This document shows, in pieces, positions 12,664 to 24,162 of a stretch of 64,000 nt of DNA. A program made the translations under genes and the position numbers. Position 1 is the stretch's first letter. The number at the start of each line of letters is the position of its first letter. The DNA is from Protonemura montana (lineage: Eukaryota; Arthropoda; Insecta; Plecoptera; Nemouridae), in the NCBI GenBank assembly GCA_947568835.1, contig OX387610.1:17159050-17223049 (forward strand), given 5' to 3'. The notes beneath the pieces are model-generated. The model did no database searches. It saw nothing but the letters and a program-made list of their open reading frames with translations, and was not told the DNA's origin.

Positions 12664-12865
12664 GCGAGCCAGAGGTTTCAGACACTCTGCTACGCTAGCT
12701 AGACTCTCCAGACTCTCTGCCTCGCTAGCTAGACGCTCCAGACACTCTGCCTTGCTACCCAGACCCTCCAGACACTCTGCCTCGCTAGCCAGGCGCTCCA
12801 GACACGCTGCCTCGCTACCCAGACGCTCCAGACTCTCTGTCTTGCTAGCTAGTCGCTCTAGACAC

Positions 12866-14031
12866 TAAGCCTCGGTAAAAAGACACTCCAGACACTTTTC
12901 CCCGCTTGCCAGACTCACCAGACAGTCTGCCTTAGAAGCAAGACGCTCCAGACATTCTGCCTCACTTGCTAGACGCTCTAAACACTCTGTCTTAGAAGCA
13001 AGACGCTCCAGACACCCTGTCTCGCTTGCCAGACGCTCCAAACACTCTGTCTTAGAAGCAAGACGCTCCAGACACCCTGTTTGGCATGCCTGACGCTCCA
13101 GATACTCTGCTTTGCTTGCCAGACGCTCCAGACACTCTACCACGCTAGCCAGAAGCTACAGACCCCCTTCTTTGCTAGGAAGACGCTTTAGACACTCTAC
13201 CTCGGTAATAAAACGCTCCAGAAACTCTGCCTCGCTTGCAAGACGCTCCAGACTATCTGCCTTCCTAGCCAGACTCTTCAGAAGCTCTGCCATGCTAGCA
13301 ATTCGCTCCAGACACTTTGCCTCACTAGCAAGAAGCTCCAGGCACTCTGCTTTGCTTGCCAGACGCTCCAGACACTCATCCATGCTAGCCAGACGCTCCA
13401 GACACGCTGCCTCGCTAAAAAGACGCTTCAGACACTCTGCCTCGCTAAAAAGACGCTCTAGACACTTTGCTTTGCTAGCAAGACGTTTCAGACACTCTTC
13501 CTCGCTAGCTAGACGCCCCAGACACTCTGCCTTGAAAGTAAGATGATCCAGACTATCTGCCACGCTAGCTAGACGCTCCAGACACTCTGCATTGGTAGTT
13601 AGATGCTCCAGACTATCTGCCACGCTAGCTAGACGCTCCAGACACTCTGCCTCGCTACCCAGACGCTCCAGAAACTCTGCCTCGCTAGATTGGCGTCAGA
13701 TACTTTGCCTTGCTAGACAGACGCTCCATACACTCTCGTTTTATTGCAAATCGCTTCAGACACTTTGCCTCGGTAATAACACGCACAAGAAACTCTGCCT
13801 CGCTAGCAAGACGCTCCAGACACTCTGCCACGCTAGTCAGACGCTCCAGACACTCTGCCTCGCTAGCAAGACGCTCCAGAATTTCTGCTTTACTATCCAG
13901 ACGCTCCAGACACTCTGCCATGCTAGCCAGACGCTGCAAACACTCTGCCTCACTAGCAAAAAGCTCCAGACACTCTGCATCGCTACCCAGGCGCTCCAGA
14001 CGCTTTGCTTTAATATTTTAATGCTTTAAAC
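12866..14031. repeat. X block 5 (complete)
   Basis: Opening string at 12,866, TTAGAAGCAAGACG units, CATGCCTGACG unit near 13,087, 28-bp unit near 13,690, and AT-rich island at 14,010-14,031. It shares the CAGACCCCCTTCTTTGC variant (near 13,160) with blocks 3 and 4 but has about 60 bp that they lack, including a unit with CTAAAAAGACGCTTC near 13,424. Confidence 0.85.
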
Positions 14032-14979
14032 ACTCTGCTACGCTAGCCAGTGGCTCCAGACACTCTGCCACGCTAGCTTGACGCTCTAGGCACTCTGCCT
14101 CGCTATTTAGTAGCTCCAGAAACTCTGCCTCGCTAGCCAGGCACTCCAGACACTCTGGCTCGCTACCAGGACGCTCCAGACACTCTGCCTTCCTAGCCAG
14201 CCGCTCCAGACACTCTGCCATGCTAGCCAGAGATTTCAGACACTCTGCTACGCTAGCTAGACGCTCCAGACACTCTGCCACGCTAGCTGGAAGCTCCAGA
14301 CACTCTGCCTTGCTACTTAGACCCTTCAGACACTCTGCCTCGCTAGCCAGGCGCTCCAGACACTCTGCCTCGCTACCCAGACGCTCCAGACTATCTGCCA
14401 CGCTAGCCAGTGGCTCCAGAATATTTGCCACGCTAGCCAGAGGCTCCAGACACTCTGCCACGCTAGCTGGACGCTCCAGACACTCTGCATCGCTAACCAG
14501 GCGCTCCAGACACTCTGCCTCGCTATCCAGACGCTCCAGACACTCTGCCTCGCTACCCAGACGCTCCAGACACTCTGCCTCCCTAGCCAGCCGCTCCAGA
14601 CACTCTGCCATGCTAGCCAGAGATTTCAGACACTCTGCTACGCTAGCTAGAAGCTCCAGACACTCTGCCACGCTAGCTAGACGCTCTAGACACTCTGCCT
14701 TGCTACCCAGACCCTCCAGACACTCTGCCCCGCTAGCCAGGCGCTCCTGACACTCTGCCTCGCTACCCAGACGCTCCAGACACTTTGCCTCGCTAGCCAG
14801 GCGCTCCAGACACTCTGCCTCGCTACCTAGACGCTTCAGACTATCTGCCACGCTAGCCAGTTGCTCCAGACACTCTGCCACGCTAGCTAGACGCTCCAGG
14901 CACTCTGCCTCGCTACTAAGACGCTCCAGACACTCTGCCTCGCTAGCGAGGCATTCCAGACACTCTGGTTCGCTACTCA

Positions 14980-17900
14980 GACGCTCCAGACACTCTGCCA
15001 CGCTAGCCAGACGCTCCAGACACTCTGATTCGCTACCCAGACGTTCAAGACACTTTGCCTCGCTCCTGAGACGCTCCAGACACTCTGCCTCGTTAGCCAG
15101 GCGCTTCAGAAGCTCTGCCTCGCTAGCCAGGCGCTCCAGACACTCTGCCATTCTAGCCAGACGCTCCAGACTATCTGCTACGCTAGCCAGAGGCTCCAGA
15201 CACTCTGCCACGCTAGTTAGTGGCTCCAGCCACTCTGCCAGGCTAGCTCGACGCTCCAGGCACTCTGCCTCGCTACTTAGACGCTCCAGACACTCTGCCT
15301 CGCTAGCCATGCGCTTCAGACACTCTGGCTGGCAACCCAGACGCTCCAGACACACTGCCTCGCTAGCCAGTGGCTCCAGAATATCTGCCACGCTAGCCAG
15401 AGGCTGCAGACACTCTGCAATGCTAGCCAGACGCTCCAGACACTCTGCCACGCTAGCCAGAGGCTGAAGACACTCTGCAATGCTAGCCAGACGCTCCAGA
15501 CACTCTGCCACGCTAGCTAGACGCTCCAGACACTCTGCCTTGCTACCCAGAATCTCAAGACACTCTGCCACGCTAGCCAGTGGCTCCAGCCACTCTGCCA
15601 CGCTAGCTAGACGCTCCAGGCACTTGCCTCGCTACTTAGACGCTCCAGACACTCTGCCTCGCTAGCCAGCCGCTCCAGACACTCTACCACGCTAGCCAGA
15701 CACTCCAGACACTCTACCACGCAAGCTAGACGCTCCAGGCACTTTGCCTCGCTAGCCAGGCGTTCCATACACTCTGGCTCGCTCCCATACGCTCCAGACT
15801 TTCTGCCACGCTAGCCAGTGGCTCCAGACTATCTGCCACGCTAGCCAGAGGCTGCAGACACTCTGCAATGCTAGCCAGACGCTCCAGACACTCTGTTACG
15901 CTAGCCAGAGGCTAGAGACACTCTGCAATGCTAGCCAGGCGCTCCAGACACTCTGCCTCGCTAGCCAGCCGCTCCAGACACTCTGCCATGCTAGCCAGAC
16001 GCTTCAGACACTCTGGCTAGCAACCCAGACTCTCCAGACACTCTGCCTCGCTAGCCAGGCGCTCCAGACACTCTGCCACGCTAGCCAGACGCTCCAGACA
16101 CTCTGATTCGCTACCCAGACGTTCAAGACACTTTGCCTCGCTCCCCAGACGCTCTAGACACTCTGCCTCGTTAGCCAGGCGCTTTAGAAGCTCTGCCTCG
16201 CTAGCCAGGCGCTCCAGACACTCTGCCATTCTAGCCAGACGCTCCAGACTATCTGCTACGCTAGCCAGAGGCTCCAGACACTCTGCCACGCTAGATAGAC
16301 GCTCCCGACACTCTGCCTTGCTACCCAGAATCTCCAGACACTCTGCCTCGCTAGCCAGGCGCTCCAGACACTCTGCCTCGCTACCCAGACGCTTTAGACT
16401 ATCTGCAACGCTAGCCAGTGGCTCAAGACACTCTGCCACGCTAGCTAGACGCTCCAGGCACTCTGCCTCGCTACTTAGACGCTCCAGAAACTCTGCCTCA
16501 CTAGCCAGGCACTCCAGACACTCTGGCTCGCTACCCAGACGATCCAGACACTCTGCCTCCCTAGCCAGCCGCTCCAGACACTCTGCCATGCTAGCCAGAG
16601 ATTTCAGACACTCTGCTACGCTAGCTAGACGCTCCAGACACTCTGCCACGCTAGCTAGACGCTCCAGACACTCTGCCTTGCTACTAAGACCCTCCAGACA
16701 CTCTGCCTCGCTAGCCAGGCGCTCCAGACACTCTTCCTCGCTACCCAGACGCTCCAGACTATTTGCCACGCTAGCCAGAGGCTCCAGACACTCTGCCACG
16801 CTAGCCAGACGCTCCAGACACTCTGCCTCGCTAGCCAGGCGCTCCAGACACTCTGCCTCGCTATCCAGACGCTCCAGACACTCTGCCTCGCTAGCCAGCC
16901 TCTCCAGACACTCTGCAATGCTAGCCAGACGCTCCAGACTTTCTGCCACGCTAGCCAGAGGTTTTAGACACTCTGCTACGCTAGCTAGACGCTCCAGACA
17001 CTCTGCCTTGCTACCCAGACCCTCCAGACACTCTGCCTTGCTACCCAGACCCTCCAGACACTCTGCCTCGCTAGCCAGGCGCTCCAGACACGCTGCCTCG
17101 CTACCCAGACGCTCCAGACTATCAGCCACGCTAGCCAGTGGCTCCAGATTATCTGCCACGCTAGCCAGACGCTCCAGACACTCTGCCTCGCTAGCCAGAC
17201 GCTCCAGACTTTCTGCCACGCTAGCCAGAGGTTTTAGACACTCTGCTACGCTAGCTAGACGCTCCAGACACTCTGCGTCGCTAGCTTGACGCTCCAGACA
17301 CTCTGCCTTGCTACCCAGACCCTCCAGACACTCTGTTCCGCTAGCCTGGCGCTCCAGACACTCTGCCTCGCGACCCAGACGCTCCAGACACTCTGCCTCG
17401 CTACCCAGACGCTCCAGACTATCTGCTACGCTAGCCAAAGGCCCCAGACACTCTGCCACGCTAGCTAGACGCTCCAGACACTCTGCCTCGCTAGCCAGGC
17501 GCTCCAGACACTCTGCCTCGCTACCAAGACTCTCTAGACACTCTGCCTCGCTAGCCAGCCGCTTCAGACACTCTGCTACGCTACCCTGACGCTCCAGACT
17601 ATCAGCCACGCTAGCCAGTGGCTCCAGATTATCTGCCACGCTAGCCAGAGGCTCCAGACACTCTGCCACGCTAGCTAGACGCTCCAGACACTCTGCCTCC
17701 CTAGCCAGACGCTCCAGACTTTCTGCCACGCTAGCCAGAGGTTTCAGACACTCTGCTACGCTAGCTTAACGCTCCAGACTTTCTGCTACGCTAGCCAGAC
17801 GCTCAAGACACTATGCCACGCTAGCTTGACGCCTCAGACACTCTGCCTTGCTACCCAGACCCTCCAGACACTCTGCCTGCTACCCAGACGCTCCAGACAC

Positions 17901-18550
17901 TCTGCCTCGCTAGCCAGGCGCTCCAGACACTCTGCCACGCTAGCTAGACGCTCCAGGCACTCTGCCTCGCTACTTAGACGCTCCAGACACTCTGCCTCGC
18001 TAGCCAGCCGCTCCAGACACTCTACCACGCTAGCCAGACACTCCAGACACTCTACCACGCAAGCTAGACGCTCCAGGCACTCTGCCTCGCTACTTGGACG
18101 CTCCAGACACTCTGCCTCGCTAGCCAGGCGCTTCAGACACTCTGCCTCGCTACTCAGACTCTCCAGACACTCTGCCTCGCTACTCAGACTCTCCAGACAC
18201 TCTGCCTCGCTAGTTAGGCGCTCCAGACACTCTGCCACGCTACCCAGACTCTCCAGACACTCTGCCTCGCTAGCCAGGCGCTCCAGACACTCTGCCATGC
18301 TAGCCAGACGCTTCAGACACTCTGGCTAGCTACCCAGACTCTCCAGACTCTCTGCCTCGCTAGCCAGGCGCTCCAGACACTCTGCCACGCTAGCCAGACG
18401 CTCCAGACACTCTGATTCGCTACCCAGACGTTCAAGACACTTTGCCTCGCTCCTGAGACGCTCCAGACACTCTGCCTCGTTAGCCAGGCGCTTCAGAAGC
18501 TCTGCCTCGCTAGCCAGGCGCTCCAGACACTCTGCCATTCTAGCCAGACG
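14980..18550. repeat. M copy 1
   Basis: The copy carries the three 1-nt deletions near 15,621, 15,781 and 17,876. Its whole length matches M copy 4 at an offset of 15,678 bp, including rare variants found in no neighbouring copy (GGCTAGAGACAC near 15,910). By eye the two differ only at a few bases, for example GCTCCCGAC near 16,304 and a CCAGACTTT/CCACACTTT site near 17,775. The upstream boundary with left-type units and the downstream one near 18,550 are where matching stops. Confidence 0.8.
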
Positions 18551-19370
18551 CTTCAGACTTTCTGCCACGCTAGCCAAACGCTCCAGACACTCTGCCACGC
18601 TAGCCAGACGCTCCAGACACTCTGATTCGCTACCTAGACGTTCCAGACACTTTGCCTTGCTACTGAGACGCTCCAGACTATCTGCCACGCTAGCCAGTGG
18701 CTCCAGATTATCTGCCACGCTAGCCAGAGGCTCCAGACACTCTGCCACGCTAGCAAGACGCTCCAGACACTCTGCCTCGCTAGCCAGGCGCTCCAGACAC
18801 TCTGCCTTGCTACCCAAAATCTCCAGACACTCTGCCTCGCTAGCCAGCCGCTCCAGACACTCTGCCATGCTAGCCAGAGATTTCAGACACTCTGCCTCGC
18901 TAGCCAGGCGCTCCAGACACTCTGCCTCGCTACCCAGACGCTCTAGACACTCTGCCTCGCTAGCCAGCCGCTCCAGACACTCTGCCATGACAGCCAGACG
19001 TTTCAGACTTACTGCCACGCTAGCCAGAGGTTTCAGACACTCTGCTACGCTAGCTAGACTCTCCAGACTCTCTGCCTCGCTAGCTAGATGCTCCAGACAC
19101 TCTGCCTTGCTACCCAGACCCTCCAGACACTCTACCTCGCTAGCCAGGCGCTCCAGACACGCTGCCTCGCTACCCAGACGCTCCAGACTATCTGCCACGC
19201 TAGCCAGTGGCTCCAGATTATCTGCCACGCTAGCCAGAGGCTCCAGACACTCTGCTACGCTAGCTAGACGCTCCAGACACTCTGCCTCGCTAGCCAGGCG
19301 CTCCAGACACGCTGCCTCGCTACCCAGACGCTCCAGACTCTCTGTCTTGCTAGCTAGTCGCTCTAGACAC

Positions 19371-20476
19371 TAAGCCTCGGTAAAAAGACACTCCAGACAC
19401 TTTTCCCCGCTTGCCAGACTCTCCAGACAGTCTGCCTTAGAAGCAAGACGCTCCAGACATTCTGCCTCACTTGCTAGACGCTCTAAACACTCTGTCTAAG
19501 AAGCAAGACGCTCCAGACACCCTGTCTCGCTTGCCAGACGCTCCAAACACTCTGTCTTAGAAGCAAGACGCTCCAGACACCCTGTTTGGCATGCCCGACG
19601 CTCCAGATACTCTGCTTTGCTTGCCAGACGCTCCAGACACTCTACCACGCTAGCCAGAAGCTACAGACACTCTACTTTGCTAGGAAGACGCTTTAGACAC
19701 TCTACCTCGGTAATAAAACGCTCCAGAAACTCTGCCTCGCTTGCAAGACGCTCCAGACTATCTGCCTTCCTAGCCAGACTCTTCAGAAGCTCTGCCATGC
19801 TAGCAATTCGCTCCAGACACTTTGCCTCACTAGCAAGAAGCTCCAGGCACTCTGCTTTGCTTGCCAGACGCTCCAGACACTCATCCATGCTAGCCAGACG
19901 CTCCAGACACGCTGCCTCGCTAAAAAGACGCTTCAGACACGCTGCCTCGCTAACAAGACGCTCTAGACACTCTGCTTTGCTAGCAAGACGTTTCAGACAC
20001 TCTTCCTCGCTAGCTAGACGCCCCAGACACTCTGCCTTGGAAGTAAGATGCTCCAGACTATCTGCCACGCTAGCTAGACGCTCCAGACACTCTGCATTGG
20101 TAGTTAGATGCTCCAGACTATCTGCCACGCTAGCTAGACGCTCCAGACACTCTGCCTCGCTACCCAGACGCTCCAGAAACTCTGCCTCGCTAGATTGGCG
20201 TCAGACACTTTGCCTTGCTAGACAGACGCTCCATACACTCTCGTTTTATTGCAAATCGCTTCAGACACTTTGCCTCGGTAATAACACGCTCAAGAAACTC
20301 TGCCTCGCTAGCAAGACGATCCAGACACTCTGCTTAACTATCCAGACGCTCCAGACACTCTGCCATGCTAGCCAGACGCTGCAGACACTCTGCCTCACTA
20401 GCAAAAAGCTCCAGACACTCTGCATCGCTATCCAGGCGCTCCAGACGCTTTGCTTTAATATTTTAATGCTTTAAAC
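19371..20476. repeat. X block 6, embedded in the M domain
   Basis: The X opening is at 19,371, the 28-bp unit near 20,190 and the AT-rich island at 20,455-20,476. Compared with block 5 it lacks about 60 bp (two units) near 20,320, where CAAGACGATCCAGACACTC joins CTGCTTAACTATCC directly. It lies about 5 kb beyond the main left domain, flanked by left-type units on both sides, so it arrived as part of a larger left-type segment. Confidence 0.85.
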
Positions 20477-20999
20477 ACTCTGCTACGCTAGCCAGTGGCT
20501 CCAGACACTCTGCCACGCTAGCTTGACGCTCTAGGCACTCTGCCTCGCTATTTAGACGCTCCAGAAACTCTGCCTCGCTAGCCAGGCACTCCAGACACTC
20601 TGGCTCGCTTCCAGGACGCTCCAGACACTCTGCCTTCCTAGCCAGCCGCTCCAGACACTCTGCCATGCTAGCCAGAGATTTCAGACACTCTGCTACGCTA
20701 GCTAGACGCTCCAGACACTCTGCCACGCTAGCTAGAAGCTCCAGACACTCTGCCTTGCTACTTAGACCCTTCAGACACTCTGCCTCGCTAGCCAGGCGCT
20801 CCAGACACTCTGCCTCGCTACCCAGACGCTCCAGACTATCTGCCACGCTAGCCAGTGGCTCCAGAATATTTGCCACGCTAGCCAGAGGCTCCAGACACTC
20901 TGCCACGCTAGCTAGACGCTCCAGACACTCTGCATCGCTAACCAGGCGCTCCAGACACTCTGCCTCGCTATCCAGACGCTCCAGACACTCTGCCTCGCT

Positions 21000-22646
21000 A
21001 GCATGACGCCCCAGACACTCTGCCTCGCTAGCCAGGCGCTCCAGACACTCTGCCTCGCTATCCAGACGCTCCAGACACTCTGCCTCGCTAGCCAGCCTCT
21101 CCAGACACTCTGCAATGCTAGCCAGACGCTCCAGACTTTCTGCCACGCTAGCCAGAGGTTTTAGACACTCTGCTACGCTAGCTAGACGCTCCAGACACTC
21201 TGCCTTGCTACCCAGACCCTCCAGACACTCTGCCTTGCTACCCAGACCCTCCAGACACTCTGCCTCGCTAGCCAGGCGCTCCAGACACGCTGCCTCGCTA
21301 CCCAGACGCTCCAGACTATCAGCCACGCTAGCCAGTGGCTCCAGATTATCTGCCACGCTAGCCAGACGCTCCAGACACTCTGCCTCGCTAGCCAGACGCT
21401 TTAGACTTTCTGCCACGCTAGCCAGAGGTTTTAGACACTCTGCTACGCTAGCTAGACGCTCCAGACACTCTGCGTCGCTAGCTTGACGCTCCAGACACTC
21501 TGCCTTGCTACCCAGACCTTCCAGACACTCTGCCCCGCTAGCCTGGCGCTCCAGACACTCTGGCTCGCGACCCAGACGCTCCAGACACTCTGCCTCGCTA
21601 CCCAGACGCTCCAGACTATCTGCTACGCTAGCCAAAGGCCCCAGACACTCTGCCACGCTAGCTAGACGCTCCAGACACTCTGCCTCGCTAGCCAGGCGCT
21701 CCAGACACTCTGCCTCGCTACCAAGACTCTCTAGACACTCTGCCTCGCTAGCCAGCCGCTTCAGACACTCTGCTACGCTACCCTGACGCTCCAGACTATC
21801 AGCCACGCTAGCCAGTGGCTCCAGATTATCTGCCACGCTAGCCAGAGGCTCCAGACACTCTGCCACGCTAGCTAGACGCTCCAGACACTCTGCCTCCCTA
21901 GCCAGACGCTCCAGACTTTCTGCCACGCTAGCCAGAGGTTTCAGACACTCTGCTACGCTAGCTTAACGCTCCAGACTTTCTGCTACGCTAGCCAGACGCT
22001 CAAGACACTATGCCACGCTAGCTTGACGCCTCAGACACTCTGCCTTGCTACCCAGACCCTCCAGACACTCTGCCTGCTACCCAGACGCTCCAGACACTCT
22101 GCCTCGCTAGCCAGGCGCTCCAGACACTCTGCCACGCTAGCTAGACGCTCCAGGCACTCTGCCTCGCTACTTAGACGCTCCAGACACTCTGCCTCGCTAG
22201 CCAGCCGCTCCAGACACTCTACCACGCTAGCCAGACACTCCAGACACTCTACCGCGCAAGCTAGACGCTCCAGGCACTCTGCCTCGCTACTTGGACGCTC
22301 CAGACACTCTGCCTCGCTAGCCAGGCGCTTCAGACACTCTGCCTCGCTACTCAGACTCTCCAGACACTCTGCCTCGCTAGCCAGGCTCTCCAGACACTCT
22401 GCCACACTACCCAGACTCTCCAGACTTTCTGCCTCGCTAGCCAGGCGCTCCAGACACTCTGCCTCGCTAGTCAGCCGCTCCAGACACTCTGCCTCGCTAC
22501 TCAGACTCTCCAGACACTCTGCCTCGCTAGCCAGGCGCTCCAGACACTCTGCCACGCTACCCAGACTCTCCAGACACTCAGCCTCGCTAGCCAGGCGCTC
22601 CAGACACTCTGCCATGCTAGCCAGACGCTTCAGACACTCTGGCTAG
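21000..22646. repeat. Hybrid M copy joined to left-type units
   Basis: Upstream sequence (20,463-21,000) follows the left-domain order. At a unique junction unit (GCTAGCATGACGCCCCAG near 20,998) it switches to M order and then matches the second half of M copies, including the CCTGCTACC deletion at 22,073. It has its own unit gains near 22,380-22,490. The first two M deletions are absent because that part of M was replaced. This is a recombination junction between two repeat families. Confidence 0.75.
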
Positions 22647-24162
22647 CTACCCAGACTCTCCAGACTCTCTGCCTCGCTAGCCAGGCGCTCCAGACACTCT
22701 GCCACGCTAGCCAGACGCTCCAGACACTCTGATTCGCTACCCAGACGTTCAAGACACTTTGCCTCGCTCCTGAGACGCTCCAGACACTCTGCCTCGTTAG
22801 CCAGGCGCTTCAGAAGCTCTGCCTCGCTAGCCAGGCGCTCCAGACACTCTGCCATTCTAGCCAGACGCTCCAGACTATCTGCTACGCTAGCCAGAGGCTC
22901 CAGACACTCTGCCACGCTAGTTAGTGGCTCCAGCCACTCTGCCAGGCTAGCTCGACGCTCCAGGCACTCTGCCTCGCTACTTAGACGCTCCAGACACTCT
23001 GCCTCAATAGCCAGGCGCTTCAGACACTCTGGCTGGCAACCCAGACGCTCCAGACACACTGCCTCGCTAGCCAGTGGCTCCAGAATATCTGCCACGCTAG
23101 CCAGAGGCTGCAGACACTCTGCAATGCTAGCCAGACGCTCCAGACACTCTGCCACGCTAGCCAGAGGCTGAAGACACTCTGATTCGCTACTTAGACGCTC
23201 CAGACACCTTGCCTCGCTACCCAGACACACCAGACACTCTGCCTCGCTAGCTAAACGCTCCAGACACTCTGCCTTGCTACCCAGACCCTCCAGACACTCT
23301 GTCTCGCTAGCCATGCGCTCCAGAATTTCTGCCTCGCTACCCAGACGCTCCAGACTATCTGCCACGCTAGCCAGGGGCTCCAGACTATCTGCCACGCTAG
23401 CCAGAGGCTCCAGACACTCTGCCACGCTTGTTAGACAATCCAGACTTTCTGCCTCGCTAGCCAGGCGCTCCAGACACTCTGCCACGCTAGCCAGACGCTC
23501 CAGACTTTCTGATTCGCTACCCAGACGTTCAAGACACTTTGCCTCGCTCCCCAGACGCTCCAGACACTCTGCCTCGTTAGCCAGGCGCTTCAGAAGCTCT
23601 GCCTCGCTAGCCAGGCGCTCCAGACACTCTGCCATTCTAGCCAGACGCTCCAGACTATCTGCTACGCTAGCCAGAGGCTCCAGACACTCTGCCACGCTAG
23701 ATAGACGCTCCAGACACTCTGCCTTGCTACCCAGAATCTCCAGACACTCTGCCTCAGTAGCCAGGCGCTCCAGACACTCTGCCTCGCTACCCAGACGCTT
23801 TAGACTATCTGCCACGCTAGCCAGTGGCTCCAGACACTCTGCCACGCTAGCTAGACGCTCCAGGCACTCTGCCTCGCTACTTAGACGCTCCAGAAACTCT
23901 GCCTCACTAGCCAGGCACTCCAGACACTCTGGCTCGCTACCCAGACGATCCAGACACTCTGCCTCCCTAGCCGACCGCTTTAGACACTCTGCCATGCTAG
24001 CCAGAGATTTCAGACACTCTGCTACGCTAGCTAGACGCTCCAGACACTCTGCCACGCTAGCTAGACGCTCCAGACACTCTGCCTTGCTACTTAGACCCTC
24101 CAGACACTCTGCCTCGCTAGCCAGGCGCTCCAGACACTCTGCCTCGCTACCCAGACGCTCCA

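Larger units (their letters stand above)
1..14980. repeat. Left domain: most diverged part of the array
   Basis: Unit variants are most diverse here. The domain mixes ordinary units with five complete X blocks and one partial X tail. Non-30-bp units are present: 28-bp units near 1,060, 2,810, 4,360, 5,740 and 13,690, and a 33-bp unit near 12,250. The minus-strand decapeptide frame is repeatedly broken by TAG, TAA and TGA and by these length changes, so no run exceeds about 530 codons. The plus strand holds the 843-codon and 813-codon open runs at 6,269-8,800 and 9,719-12,160, which I read as by-products of the repeat. I infer that this is the older or less homogenised part of the array. Confidence 0.75.
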
